Shown in pieces: positions 1 to 9,320 of a DNA stretch of 64,000 nucleotides. The stretch is from Haloarcula pelagica. GTDB lineage: Archaea > Halobacteriota > Halobacteria > Halobacteriales > Haloarculaceae. Below the pieces are notes generated by a model. It saw nothing but the letters and a program-made list of their open reading frames with translations, made no database searches and had not been told where the DNA came from. The DNA lies in contig NZ_CP126161.1 in assembly GCF_030127105.1 (NCBI RefSeq), positions 2,852,001 through 2,916,000 on the forward strand, read 5' to 3'. The first letter of the stretch is position 1; the number at the start of each line of letters is the position of its first letter. Both the position numbers and the translations under genes were made by a program.

Positions 1-191
1 GTGTGGACCCGGGCGAACAGACCGACCTCTCCGAGGCCGACCACGACGGGGTCGACACCACAGCGGTCGCCGACCGGTTCTCCGAGATCGTCGCGGACCA
101 CGTCGGGGCGCTCGGCGACGATGTCGCCGCCGACGAGGCCGAGGAGAGCGACGAGATAGCGGCACGCTTACAAGCGTTGGGTTATAAATAG
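1..191 (+). CDS. C-terminal end of a sulfatase-like protein (truncated by window edge)
   Basis: The frame is open from the left edge and stops at 189-191, so only about 62 C-terminal residues are seen. The piece starts with DPGEQTDLS and ends with a short helix and the terminal LGYK. Many haloarchaeal arylsulfatase/alkaline-phosphatase-superfamily proteins end this way, with a 'DPGE..DLS' segment after the core followed by a terminal 'LGY'. None of the catalytic half is visible, so the family call rests on the tail alone. It lies 6 bp upstream of the GtrA-type gene on the same strand and may share its transcript. Alternative: any acidic haloarchaeal protein with a similar tail. Confidence 0.5.
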   Translation, partial: VDPGEQTDLSEADHDGVDTTAVADRFSEIVADHVGALGDDVAADEAEESDEIAARLQALGYK

Positions 192-197
192 TCGCCG

Positions 198-608
198 ATG
201 GCGTTTGCCGAACGGTCGTACGTCTGGAACCCGCGGCTGGTTCGGTTCTTCGTCGTCGGCGTGACCGCCGCGTCGATCCAGACGGTGTTGCTGTGGCTGT
301 TCCTGGAGTTCGCCGACCTGAACTACCTCGTCGGCGCGGTCATCGCGATCGAGGCGACGATCCTCCTCCAGTACGCGCTCAACAACGCCTGGACGTTCAG
401 CCAGACCAGACACACCTCCCGCTGGGAGTATCTCGTCGGGATGGGGAAGACGAACCTCGTCCGCGGCTCGGCAATTCCGATCCAGCTCGGGCTCCTGTAC
501 GCCTTCGTCAACTGGGGCGGCGCGGTCCCGCTCGTCGCGAACGGCGGGGCGATCGCGCTGACGGGGATCTACCGCTACGTCTTGGACGCGCGGTGGACCT
601 GGGGCTGA
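198..608 (+). CDS. GtrA-like family membrane protein
   Basis: 136 residues with about four hydrophobic helices. The arrangement is that of the GtrA/DPMS-like family: an N-terminal RFFVVGVTAAS helix, a second helix, a central 'NNAWTFS' segment, and a C-terminal 'YVLDARWTW'. These small integral membrane proteins are thought to help move polyprenyl-linked sugars across the membrane for surface glycan synthesis. The ATG at 198 follows the sulfatase-like stop by 6 bp, so the two may be one transcriptional unit. The family assignment is good. The substrate and the partner glycosyltransferase are not visible here. Confidence 0.8.
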   Translation: MAFAERSYVWNPRLVRFFVVGVTAASIQTVLLWLFLEFADLNYLVGAVIAIEATILLQYALNNAWTFSQTRHTSRWEYLVGMGKTNLVRGSAIPIQLGLLYAFVNWGGAVPLVANGGAIALTGIYRYVLDARWTWG

Positions 609-615
609 GCACGAC

Positions 616-625
616 CCTTTTATAC
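616..625 (+). promoter_or_regulatory. TATA box of the hyuAB operon
   Basis: The T/A-rich run CCTTTTATAC lies about 25 bp upstream of the ATG at 648, the spacing expected for a leaderless haloarchaeal transcript. There is no Shine-Dalgarno-like sequence before the ATG. Confidence 0.55.
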
Positions 626-647
626 GCCAGCGCCCCGGATCGCCGGT

Positions 648-2629
648 ATGCACGAGACGGTCCGGCTGGGCGTCGATGTCGGCGGGACCTTCACCGATGT
701 CGTCCTCGCCACGGGGCGCGATCTCACGACCGCGAAGGTCCCCTCGACCGTCCCGCAACACGAAGGGGTGCTCGACGGCATCGGCGTGGCGCTGTCGGCC
801 GCCGACATCGACCCGACTGCGGTCGACCAGTTCCGCCACGCGACGACGGTCGCGACGAACGCGTTGCTCGAAGGGACCGGCGCCGAGACGGCGCTGGTCA
901 CGACAGAGGGCTTTGCCGACGTGCTGGCGATCGGTCGTCAGGATCGGCCGTCGCTGTACGAGCAGTCTGTCGGGCGACCCGACCCGCTGGTCCCGGCAGA
1001 GCGGCGCTACGAGGTCGACGAGCGCGCGACCGTCGAGGGAATCGAGCGGGCGGTCGACACCGACGAAGTCCGGGCGCTGGCCGAGTCCATCGAGGCCGAT
1101 GCGGTCGCGGTCGCGTTCCTGCACGCCTACGCGCACCCGGAGAACGAGCGAGCGGCCGCGGAGACGCTGCGGGCGGAACTGGACGGTCCCGTCTCGGCGA
1201 GCCACGAGGTCCTGGGCGAGTTCCGCGAGTACGAGCGGACGGCGACGACCGTCGCCGACGCCGTCCTGACGCCGGTGATCGACGACTACGTGGGGCGGCT
1301 GGCCGCGGGCGCGGCCGAACGCGGCCTCCCGCTCCGCGGATCATGCAGTCCAACGGCGGCATCACGGACGCCGAGACCGTCCGGCACAACGCCGTGACGA
1401 CCGCGCTGTCGGGGCCGGCGGCGGGCGTCGTCGGCGCCAGCGCCTTCGAACCCGACGACGCCGACGGACTGATCACCTTCGACATGGGCGGGACTTCGAG
1501 CGATGTCTCGCTGGTCCGTGACGGCGCGGTCGAGCGGACGACCGAGGCCGACGTTGGCGGCCGACCGGTCCGCGTGCCGATGGTCGATGTCGAGACCGTC
1601 GGGGCCGGCGGCGGGTCGATCGCCTGGGTCGACGCCGGCGGCGCGCTCAGGGTCGGCCCGCGCTCGGCCGGCGCCGATCCCGGCCCGGCCTGCTACGGGA
1701 ACGGCGGGACCGACCCGACCGTGACCGACGCCGCGCTCGTGCTCGGGTATCTCGGGGCGGACACGACCTTGGGCGAGGACCTGACCCTGGATGTCGAGGC
1801 GGCGACCGACGCCCTCGCCGACCTGGCCGACGCGGCCGGACTCGACGGCCCCGTCGCGGCCGCGAGCGGGGTCTACGATGTCGCCAACGCGGCGATGACG
1901 CGCGCCGTCAGGAGCGTGACCGTCGAGCGGGGCCACGACCCACGCGAGTTCGCGCTGGCCGCCTTCGGCGGCGCGGGACCGATGCACGCCGCGGCGCTCG
2001 CCGACGGTCTCGACCTCTCGACGGTGGTCGTCCCGCGAGCCAGCGGCGTCCTCTCCGCCCGGGGCCTGCTGGCCGCCGACGAGCGCCACGACGCCGCTCG
2101 AACGTACCGGGCCGAACTGTCGACGGTCGAGCGGGACGCGGTCCGCGACGTGCTCGACGACCTCGAAGGGGCGGTGCTCGCGGACACGAGCGACCCGGAC
2201 GCCGCGACGGTCACGTTCCAGGCCGACTGCCGCTACGCCGGCCAGAGCTACGAACTCGGCGTCGATGTCGGCGAGTTCGACCGGGCGAGCGTGGCCGCAC
2301 GGTTCCACGCCGCGCACAACCAGGCCCGCGGGTACAAACTGCCCGAGGAACCGGTCGAACTGGTCACGCTCAGAGCGACCGCGACTGTCTCCCACGCGCT
2401 CCCGGCCACGGGACACGACGCGGCGGGCGACCCCGTCAGCGGCCGTCGACCGGTCCACTTCGAGTCCCGGCGGACGACGCCGGTGCTCGACTGGGACGCG
2501 CTCGGGTCCGGTTACCGCAGGGCGGGACCGGCGATCGTCGAGGGCGGCGAGAGTACCGTCGTCGTCCCGCCCGCCTGGACACTGACCGTCGACGACCGCG
2601 GGACGCTCTCCCTGGAGGCGAAGCGATGA
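648..2629 (+). pseudogene. hyuA: Hydantoinase/5-oxoprolinase subunit A, frameshifted
   Basis: The reading frame opens at ATG 648 with RLGVDVGGTFTDVV, the actin-like ATP-binding start of the HyuA/oxoprolinase A family. It runs about 229 residues and loses homology near 1329-1334. The family continues without a gap in another frame with RIMQSNGGI, SGPAAGVVG and FDMGGTSSDVSL, then a normal C-terminus ending at 2629. One missing base in the CCGCTC stretch explains the break. The restored protein is about 660 residues, the family's normal size. HyuA and HyuB together cleave cyclic amides such as hydantoins or 5-oxoproline using ATP. The next gene, hyuB, overlaps the stop (ATGA), so the operon structure is intact. 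A sequencing or assembly error is as likely as a true null allele. Confidence 0.8.
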
Positions 2630-4161
2630 CCGACCTCGACGCCGTGGAACTGGAGATCCTCCGGAACCAACTGGAGAGCGTCGCCGAGGAGATGGGGCAG
2701 GTGTTGATCCGCGGGGCCTTCTCGCCGAACATCACCGAGCGGCGGGACTGCTCGACGGCGCTGTTCGACGCCGACGGCGACCTCGTCGCACAGGCCGAAC
2801 ACATCCCGGTCCACCTGGGGGCGATGCCGGAAGCGGTCGATGCCGTGCTGGCCCACGACCCGCGGCCGGGCGACGTGTTCGTCCTGAACGACCCCTTCGA
2901 GGGCGGGACCCACCTCCCGGACGTGACACTGGTCTCGCCGATCCCCGCTGAGGGCGACATCGTCGGCTACACCGTCTCGCGCGCACACCACGCCGATGTC
3001 GGGGGGATGGCACCCGGGAGCATGCCGGCCGGTGCCCGTGAGATCCATCAGGAGGGCGTCCGCATCCCGCCGCTCCGGTTGGTCGACGGCGGGACGGAAC
3101 GGGCGGGCGTGCTCGACCTGTTGCTGGCGAACGTCCGGAACCCGGAACAGCGGCGGGCCGACCTGCGCGCCCAGCGGGGTGCCAACGAGCGGGGCGGAGA
3201 GCGGGTCGGGGAGCTACTAGCCGACCACGGGGACCGCCTGCTCGCGGCGTTCGACGCGGTGCAGGACTACTCCCGCCAGCGCGTCGAGGCGGAACTGGCG
3301 GCGATACCCGACGGTACCTACAGCGCCCGCGATGTCATGGAAGGCGATGGCGTCGCCGACACCGACATCCCGATCGAGGTCACCGTCACTGTCGACGGGA
3401 GCCGCCTCGACGTGGACTTCGCGGGCACGGCCCCACAGGTCGACGGCAACGTCAACGCGCCGCTGTCGGTCGCAAAGAGCGCCGTCTACTTCGTCGTCCG
3501 GTCGGTCACCGACCCCGACGTGCCGCCGAACGAGGGCTGTTACGACCCCGTGAGCGTCCACGCGCCGCCGGGGTCGCTCGTCAACCCCGAGCCACCCGCG
3601 GCGGTCGTCGGCGGGAACGTCGAGACGAGCCAGCGGGTCGCGGACGTGGTCTTCCGGGCGCTCGCAGAGGCGGTCCCCGACCGCGTCCCCGCGGCCGGCC
3701 AGGGGACGATGAACAACGTCGTCGTCGGCGCGACCGACTTCAGCTACTACGAAACCATCGGTGGCGGGATGGGTGCAAGCAGCGAGGGCGACGGGCCGTC
3801 GGGCGTCCAGGTCGGGATGACGAACACGCTGAACACGCCCGTCGAAGCCCTAGAGGCGGCCTACCCGATCACCGTCGACGAGTACGGACTGCGTACCGGC
3901 AGCGGCGGCGCCGGCCGACATCGCGGCGGTGACGGCCTGATCCGTGCGTTCACCGTCGAGACTGCCGCGACCGTCTCGCTGTTGACCGAGCGGCGCCGAC
4001 ACGCGCCGTGGGGACTCGACGGCGGTGCCGACGGCGCGCCGGGCCGCAACTACATCGACGGTGAGTCCGTCCCGGCGAAGGTCACACGCGAGGTCGCGGC
4101 GGGGACGACCGTCCGTATCGAGACCCCTGGGGGCGGCGGTCATGGCGACCCCGAGCGGTGA
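2626..4161 (+). CDS. hyuB: Hydantoinase/5-oxoprolinase subunit B
   Basis: 511 residues. Start ATG 2626 overlaps the hyuA stop as ATGA, typical of translational coupling. Family landmarks run in order: the N-terminal 'LEILRNQLESVAEEMGQVL', 'ERRDCSTALFDADG', the 'HIPVHLGAM' region, 'NDPFEGGTHLPD', 'RAHHADVGGMAPGSMP', and a glycine-rich C-terminus ending in 'ETPGGGGHGDP'. HyuB is the partner of the ATP-binding A subunit in ATP-dependent cyclic amide hydrolysis and is cytosolic. It looks intact, so activity depends on whether the hyuA frameshift is real. The exact substrate (hydantoin, N-methylhydantoin or 5-oxoproline) cannot be read from the sequence. Confidence 0.9.
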   Translation: MTDLDAVELEILRNQLESVAEEMGQVLIRGAFSPNITERRDCSTALFDADGDLVAQAEHIPVHLGAMPEAVDAVLAHDPRPGDVFVLNDPFEGGTHLPDVTLVSPIPAEGDIVGYTVSRAHHADVGGMAPGSMPAGAREIHQEGVRIPPLRLVDGGTERAGVLDLLLANVRNPEQRRADLRAQRGANERGGERVGELLADHGDRLLAAFDAVQDYSRQRVEAELAAIPDGTYSARDVMEGDGVADTDIPIEVTVTVDGSRLDVDFAGTAPQVDGNVNAPLSVAKSAVYFVVRSVTDPDVPPNEGCYDPVSVHAPPGSLVNPEPPAAVVGGNVETSQRVADVVFRALAEAVPDRVPAAGQGTMNNVVVGATDFSYYETIGGGMGASSEGDGPSGVQVGMTNTLNTPVEALEAAYPITVDEYGLRTGSGGAGRHRGGDGLIRAFTVETAATVSLLTERRRHAPWGLDGGADGAPGRNYIDGESVPAKVTREVAAGTTVRIETPGGGGHGDPER

Positions 4162-4261
4162 CCGAACCGCCGACGAACGCCGAGGGCTGTGGTATCATTC
4201 CTCACCTGACTGGTCCGAAATCTGAAATCGGGGTCCTGAACGGTCCGAGCCCAACGATAAC

Positions 4262-4271
4262 GATTTATATG
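4262..4271 (+). promoter_or_regulatory. Probable TATA box of the porAB transcript
   Basis: GATTTATATG sits about 85 bp before ATG 4353. If transcription starts about 26 bp downstream, the mRNA has a leader of roughly 60 nt, unlike most genes in the window. The rest of 4162-4352 holds no gene I can support. Confidence 0.45.
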
Positions 4272-4352
4272 GATTAATACAGTGGAAAATCTTTAGTCAC
4301 GGCCCCCCAATTGCCAGAGTACGGCACCACTGCTGGGGCCGAGGATTTCACT

Positions 4353-6251
4353 ATGACAGATAACGAACTAATCTGGCGGATCGCGGGGGGTTCCGGCGAC
4401 GGGATCGACTCGACGAGCCAGAACTTCGCGAAGGCCCTGATGCGATCGGGACTTCACGTGTTCACACATCGGCACTACCCGTCGCGCATCCGGGGCGGCC
4501 ACACCTACGTAGAGGTACGGGCAAAAGACGAACCGGTACAGTCACGCGGTGACGGCTACAACTTCCTGCTCGCGCTGGGGGACTCGTTCGCGCGGAACCC
4601 ACAGGAAGAGGCCTACTACGGCAAAGAAGAGCTGAAACCGCTGTACGAGAACTTCGACGACCTCCGGGAAGGCGGCGTCCTGCTGTACGACGAGGGACTG
4701 CTCGACGAGGAGGATGTCGAAGAGATCGAACTCGAAGAAGCCGCCGAGGAGAACGGCTGGCACGTCGTCCCGATGGACCTGCGCGGCATCGCCAAGGAAC
4801 ACGGCCGCGAGATCATGCGCAACACCGCGGGGATCGGCGCGACGGCCGCCATCCTCGACATCGGGACCGAGGAGTTCGAACAGCTGATCGAACAGAACAT
4901 GGCCGGGGACATGCAAGAGGCCAACCTCAACGTCCTGCAGGACGCCTACGATGCGGCCTCGGAACTGGACATCGACCACGACATCGAGGTCCCCGAGAAC
5001 TCCCACGAGGAGGAGCAGGTCATCCTCTCGGGCTCGAACGCGATCTCATACGGTGCGCTCGACGAGGGCTGTCGGTTCATCTCCGGGTACCCGATGACAC
5101 CCTGGACCGACGTGTTCACGATCATGTCCCAGCACCTCCCGGAGTTTGGCGGGATCTCCGAGCAGGTCGAGGACGAGATCGCCGCGGCGGCGCTGGCGCT
5201 CGGTGCGTCCCACGCCGGCGTGAAGTCCATGTCCGGGTCCTCCGGCGGTGGCTTCGCGCTGATGTCCGAGCCGCTGGGCCTGGCCGAGATGACCGAGACG
5301 CCGATCGTGCTGGTCGAAGCGATGCGGGCCGGCCCCTCGACCGGGATGCCGACCAAGCCCGAACAGGCCGACCTCGAACACGTCCTGTACACCTCACAGG
5401 GTGACTCGGCACGGGTCGTGTTCGCACCCGCGAACATCCGCGAGTGTTACACGCAGACCCGCGCAGCGTTCCGGATCGCCTACGAGTACCAGATCCCGGC
5501 GATCGTCGTCTACGACCAGAAGATCCAGGGCGAACTGCGGAACCTGCCGGCCAGCCACTTCGACGAGGAACCGAACGCCGATCCCGGTTCCGTGCTGACC
5601 GAAGACGAGATCCAGGACGCGGCGCACCACTCCTCGGGCAAGTTCCAGCGGTTCCTCCACGAACCGGAGGACGGCTCGAACGTCAGCCCGCGGTCGGTGC
5701 CCGGCCAGAAGGACGGTCGCTACCTCGCGACCGGGAACGAGCACAACCCCTCGGGTCACATCAGCGAGGACCCCGACAACCGGATCGCACAGATGGAGCG
5801 TCGGCTGAACAAGCTCGACGACATCCGCGCCGACCTCGACGAGAACGCCGGCCACCAGACCTACTACGGACCGGACGAGGCCGACTACGGCATCCTCGTC
5901 TGGGGGAGCCAGCAGGACACGGCCTTCGAGGCCGTCGATCGGCTCAACGAGAACGGGCACTCGGTGAAGGCCCTGGGCGTCTCCGATATGATGCCCTACC
6001 CCGTCGAGGAAGTCAGCGAGTGGCTCGACTCCGTCGACGAGGCGCTCGTCGTCGAGATGAACGCCACGGCACAGTTCCGCGGGCTGACACAGAAGGAGAT
6101 CGGCAAGTACGGGGACAAACTGTCGAGCCTCCTGAAGTACAACGGCAACCCCTTCGAACCCGCCGAGATCGTCGACGGGTTCGAATCGAGCATCAGCGGC
6201 GAGGACCTCGCCGCGTCGAACATGAAGTTCCTCCCCGCAGCAGGTGACTAA
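4353..6251 (+). CDS. porA: 2-oxoacid:ferredoxin oxidoreductase alpha subunit, probably pyruvate-specific
   Basis: 632 residues from ATG 4353. This start is preferred over the upstream TTG at 4311 because MTDNELIWRIAGGSGDG is the conserved N-terminus of haloarchaeal homologues. Residues 1-190 form the gamma-type domain (GGSGDGIDS, SRIRGGHTYVEV). From about 225 follows the alpha domain, with 'GYPMTPWTD', 'SSGGGFALMSEPLG' and 'RAGPSTGMPTKPEQADL'. With PorB it makes a two-subunit, thiamine-dependent enzyme converting a 2-oxoacid plus CoA to acyl-CoA with reduction of ferredoxin, as in Halobacterium. Haloarchaea have close pyruvate (Por) and 2-oxoglutarate (Kor) versions. I favour Por because the sizes (632/312) and the lrp gene just downstream match my memory of the Halobacterium porAB-lrpA1 locus. 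It could be korA. Confidence 0.8.
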   Translation: MTDNELIWRIAGGSGDGIDSTSQNFAKALMRSGLHVFTHRHYPSRIRGGHTYVEVRAKDEPVQSRGDGYNFLLALGDSFARNPQEEAYYGKEELKPLYENFDDLREGGVLLYDEGLLDEEDVEEIELEEAAEENGWHVVPMDLRGIAKEHGREIMRNTAGIGATAAILDIGTEEFEQLIEQNMAGDMQEANLNVLQDAYDAASELDIDHDIEVPENSHEEEQVILSGSNAISYGALDEGCRFISGYPMTPWTDVFTIMSQHLPEFGGISEQVEDEIAAAALALGASHAGVKSMSGSSGGGFALMSEPLGLAEMTETPIVLVEAMRAGPSTGMPTKPEQADLEHVLYTSQGDSARVVFAPANIRECYTQTRAAFRIAYEYQIPAIVVYDQKIQGELRNLPASHFDEEPNADPGSVLTEDEIQDAAHHSSGKFQRFLHEPEDGSNVSPRSVPGQKDGRYLATGNEHNPSGHISEDPDNRIAQMERRLNKLDDIRADLDENAGHQTYYGPDEADYGILVWGSQQDTAFEAVDRLNENGHSVKALGVSDMMPYPVEEVSEWLDSVDEALVVEMNATAQFRGLTQKEIGKYGDKLSSLLKYNGNPFEPAEIVDGFESSISGEDLAASNMKFLPAAGD

Positions 6252-6253
6252 CC

Positions 6254-7192
6254 ATGAGTGCATTCAGTGCAATCGGTGACGACCGCGAGATCGACCGAGA
6301 CGAGTTCACACCCGGGATCGAACCCCAGGCGACCTGGTGTCCCGGCTGTGGCGACTTCGGCGTCCTCAAGGCGCTGAAACAGGCCATGCCCGAGGTCGGG
6401 CGCAACCCCGACGAAGTCGCGCTGTTCACCGGGATCGGTTGTTCCGGCAAGCTGAACAGCTACTTCAACAGCTACGGCTTCCACACCATCCACGGCCGGT
6501 CGCTGCCCGTCGCGCGGGCCGCGAAACTGGCCAACCCCGAACTGGAGGTCATCGCCGCTGGCGGTGACGGTGACGGCTACGGGATCGGTGGGAACCACCT
6601 GATCCACACCGCTCGTGAGAACCACGACATGACGTACATCGTGTTCAACAACGAGATCTTCGGGCTGACGAAGGGCCAGACCTCGCCGACCTCGCCGAAG
6701 GGCCACAAGTCAAAGACCCAGCCCCACGGCTCGGCGAAGTCGCCGATCCGACCGCTCTCCCAGTCGCTCAACGCCGGCGCGACCTACATCGCCCGGACCG
6801 CGGCGGTCAACCCCAACCAGGCAAAGGAGATCATCGCCGAAGCCATCGAACACGACGGCTTCGCGCACATCGACTTCCTGACCCAGTGTCCGACCTGGAA
6901 CAAGGACGCGAAACACTACGTCCCCTACACGGACGTTCAGCAGTCCGACGACTACGACTTCGACCTCTCGGACCGGGCCGAAGCCGCCGAGATGATGCGC
7001 CAGACCGAGGAGAAGCTCTACGAGGGCGAGGTGCTCACCGGTCGCATGTACGTCGAGGACGCCCGTCCCTCCTACGGCGAGGAGAAGCGCCAGATCGGCG
7101 AGATGCCCGAGGAACCGCTCGCAGAGCGGTACTTCGACGAGGACGCCGAGTGGGAACGGACCTACGACAAGCTGCTCCAGCACCACAAGTAA
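6254..7192 (+). CDS. porB: 2-oxoacid:ferredoxin oxidoreductase beta subunit, probably pyruvate-specific
   Basis: 312 residues, starting 2 bp after the porA stop. It carries the thiamine-diphosphate motif GGDGDGYGIGGNH followed by FNNEIFGLTKGQ. Cysteines at 29, 32 (WCPGCGDFG), 63 (GIGCSGK) and 212 (TQCPTW) match the four ligands of the single [4Fe-4S] cluster of halophile-type oxidoreductases, which lack a separate ferredoxin-like delta subunit. It binds the thiamine cofactor and passes electrons to ferredoxin. Same pyruvate-versus-2-oxoglutarate uncertainty as for the alpha subunit. Confidence 0.85.
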   Translation: MSAFSAIGDDREIDRDEFTPGIEPQATWCPGCGDFGVLKALKQAMPEVGRNPDEVALFTGIGCSGKLNSYFNSYGFHTIHGRSLPVARAAKLANPELEVIAAGGDGDGYGIGGNHLIHTARENHDMTYIVFNNEIFGLTKGQTSPTSPKGHKSKTQPHGSAKSPIRPLSQSLNAGATYIARTAAVNPNQAKEIIAEAIEHDGFAHIDFLTQCPTWNKDAKHYVPYTDVQQSDDYDFDLSDRAEAAEMMRQTEEKLYEGEVLTGRMYVEDARPSYGEEKRQIGEMPEEPLAERYFDEDAEWERTYDKLLQHHK

Positions 7193-7232
7193 CCCCTGTC
7201 CGCCAGGGCGAACTCGGGTTTGTGGTTCGGAA

Positions 7233-7244
7233 GATATTTTTTTA
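7233..7244 (+). promoter_or_regulatory. TATA box of the lrp gene
   Basis: GATATTTTTTTA centres about 26 bp before the ATG at 7265. This supports a leaderless transcript separate from porAB and the ATG choice over the upstream in-frame GTG at 7220. Confidence 0.55.
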
Positions 7245-7264
7245 CGCACCCAAAAGAAACAGCT

Positions 7265-7693
7265 ATGAGCGCCGAGTCCACGGAGCGTCGGATCCTCTCG
7301 GTTCTGGAGGACGATGCACAGGCCTCCTACGCCGAGATCGCCGAACGAGCAGAAGTCTCGAAGCCCACCGTCCGAAAGTACATCAAGAAACTCGAAGAGG
7401 AGGGCGTCATCGTCGGCTACTCCGCCGATATCGACCCGAAGAAACTCGCCGGCCAGTCGATCGCGATGGTCGGGATCGATGTCGCCAGCGACTGTTACGT
7501 CGAGGCGACACGGCAACTCAAACAGATCCCCGGACTGGAAGAGCTGTACACGTCGAGTGGGGACCACATGCTGATGGCGGAACTCCGGGCGAGCGACGGG
7601 GACTCGCTGGCTGCCGCCATCGAGGACGAGATCCTCAGTATCGACGGGGTAACCGCCGCACACCCCTCGTTCCTTCAGGAACGACTGAAGTGA
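7265..7693 (+). CDS. lrpA1: Lrp/AsnC family transcription regulator
   Basis: 142 residues. Residues 1-55 are a winged helix-turn-helix (RRILSVLEDDAQASYAEIAE, KPTVRKYIKKLEEEGVIVGY). Residues 65-140 are the RAM/AsnC ligand-binding domain (GQSIAMVGIDV, SSGDHMLMAELRA). Proteins of this family bind DNA as oligomers and sense amino acids. The gene follows the ferredoxin oxidoreductase genes directly on the same strand, as I recall for Halobacterium lrpA1 next to porAB. The lrpA1 symbol rests on that context and is less certain than the family. It may regulate its neighbours or amino-acid genes elsewhere. Confidence 0.85.
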   Translation: MSAESTERRILSVLEDDAQASYAEIAERAEVSKPTVRKYIKKLEEEGVIVGYSADIDPKKLAGQSIAMVGIDVASDCYVEATRQLKQIPGLEELYTSSGDHMLMAELRASDGDSLAAAIEDEILSIDGVTAAHPSFLQERLK

Positions 7694-7737
7694 CTGACAT
7701 AGCGGGTTTTTAGACGCTCCGGCGTCGACTGGCTGGT

Positions 7738-9282
7738 ATGCGTTCTCGGTTGGTGCTCGGGTCGGGGTCGGTCGCCCTCACTCTGCTCGCGGAGATGCGA
7801 TCGGACGGCGACGAGCTTGTCGTGGTCACCGACGACGAGCACCAGGCATCGGCACTCCGGGAGGACGGCGTCGCCGTCGAGATGAAAGACCCGACCGACC
7901 CGACGGCCCTCGCCGAGCTAGAGATCGATCCCGACACCGTCGCGGTCGCCAGTGACGATCCGGACCGTAACCTCGCGGTGACGACCGTCGCGGTCGAGGC
8001 GTTCCCGGCCGCGTTCACGCTGGCGTACGCCGGCGCCGATCCGACGCGAACACAGCTTCGGGAGCTGTCGGCGCTCGCGGATCGGATCGTCGACCCGGCC
8101 ACCGCGATCACCGACCGACTCGGCCAGGTCGTCGGCGGCGAGAGCACGCGTGTTCGCCAGCTCCAGCGGGTCCTGCGTGACCTGGACACGATGGCGGTGG
8201 TCACCCACGACAACCCCGATCCGGACGCGATCGCCAGCGCCGTCGCCCTCGGGCTGCTCGCGGAACGGGCGGGGTGTGAGGCGACGCTGTGTTACTACGG
8301 CGCGATCTCTCACCAGGAGAACCGCGCGTTCGTGAACCTGCTGGAGTACGATCTGGTCGAACTCGATCCGGACGATCCCAGCGACCTCGACGGCTTCGAC
8401 GGGTTCGCACTCGTCGACCACTCCCGACCCGGCGTCAACGATCAGCTTCCGGACGAACTCGACATCGACATCGTGATCGACCACCACCCGCCACGGGCGC
8501 CCGTCGAGGGTCGTTTCGTCGACCTCCGGAGCGGGGTCGGCGCGACCAGTACGCTGCTGGTGGACTACCTCCGGCAGTTCGGAGTCGACATCCCGGAAGC
8601 AGTCGCCACCGGACTGCTCTTTGGCATCCGCGTCGACACCAAGGACTTCGAGCGGGAGGTCTCGGCCGCGGACTTCGAGGCGGCCGCCCACCTCGTCCCG
8701 CGGGCCGACATGGCCGTCCTCCAGCGGATCGAGGACCCAAGCGTCAGCGGCGAGACGCTGTCGGTGATCGCGCGGGCGATCACCAACCGCCAGATGGAGG
8801 GGTCGGTCCTGTTGAGCTGTGTCGGGGAACTCTCCGACCGTGACGCGCTGGCCCAGGCCGCCGACCGGCTGCTCGACATGGAGGACGTGCAGGCGACGCT
8901 GGTCTACGGGGTCCTCGACGGGACGATCTACGCCTCGGCGCGCGCTCGGGGCACCGACATCGACCTCGGCGAGGTCCTCCGGGACGCGTTCGGCCAGATC
9001 GGGTCGGCCGGCGGACACGCCGACATGGCCGGCGCACAGATCACGCTGGGCGTGCTGGACTCGATCGACGACCGCGAGGAGTCGCTCCACGAGATCGTCA
9101 CCTCGGTCGTCACGGATCGGTTCCTCGACGCCGTCGAGTCCCGTTCACACCGGCTGCTCGGGACGGTCTACGGCGACTCGGCGTACGGTCCGGAGGCGGT
9201 CGTCGGCCCCCCAGTCGACCCGTCCCCCGACGAGGAGCCGACCGACGAAGGCGGGTCCGGTTCCGACGCCGACTCGGCGTAG
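7738..9282 (+). CDS. TrkA-N / DHH-DHHA1 phosphoesterase fusion protein
   Basis: 514 residues from a leaderless ATG (TATA-like GGTTTTTAG about 26 bp upstream). Residues 1-130 resemble a TrkA-N Rossmann domain with a GSGSVAL nucleotide loop. From about 150 comes a DHH phosphoesterase with THDNPDPDAIAS (156-167), the signature DHH at 248-250, and a DHHA1 domain with GSAGGHADMAG (422-432). The family hydrolyses nano-RNA, 3'-phosphoadenosine phosphate or cyclic dinucleotides with Mn ions. The last 35 residues are an acidic, proline-rich tail. The pairing of an NAD-binding sensor with a DHH enzyme suggests a phosphodiesterase controlled by nucleotide or redox state. c-di-AMP is a candidate substrate in haloarchaea but is not proven here. 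Confidence 0.8.
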   Translation: MRSRLVLGSGSVALTLLAEMRSDGDELVVVTDDEHQASALREDGVAVEMKDPTDPTALAELEIDPDTVAVASDDPDRNLAVTTVAVEAFPAAFTLAYAGADPTRTQLRELSALADRIVDPATAITDRLGQVVGGESTRVRQLQRVLRDLDTMAVVTHDNPDPDAIASAVALGLLAERAGCEATLCYYGAISHQENRAFVNLLEYDLVELDPDDPSDLDGFDGFALVDHSRPGVNDQLPDELDIDIVIDHHPPRAPVEGRFVDLRSGVGATSTLLVDYLRQFGVDIPEAVATGLLFGIRVDTKDFEREVSAADFEAAAHLVPRADMAVLQRIEDPSVSGETLSVIARAITNRQMEGSVLLSCVGELSDRDALAQAADRLLDMEDVQATLVYGVLDGTIYASARARGTDIDLGEVLRDAFGQIGSAGGHADMAGAQITLGVLDSIDDREESLHEIVTSVVTDRFLDAVESRSHRLLGTVYGDSAYGPEAVVGPPVDPSPDEEPTDEGGSGSDADSA

Positions 9283-9320
9283 GCGAGAGTTTTAGTCTCC
9301 GCGTGGCGACTCTTCGAACA

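Noticed and set aside
648-1397. A separate short HyuA-like gene followed by another gene
   Set aside because: The two frames join without loss at one base and together give one normal-length HyuA, so one broken gene is the better description.
4311-4352. Longer N-terminus for the porA gene from TTG 4311
   Set aside because: The added residues do not match the family; the conserved N-terminus begins at ATG 4353.
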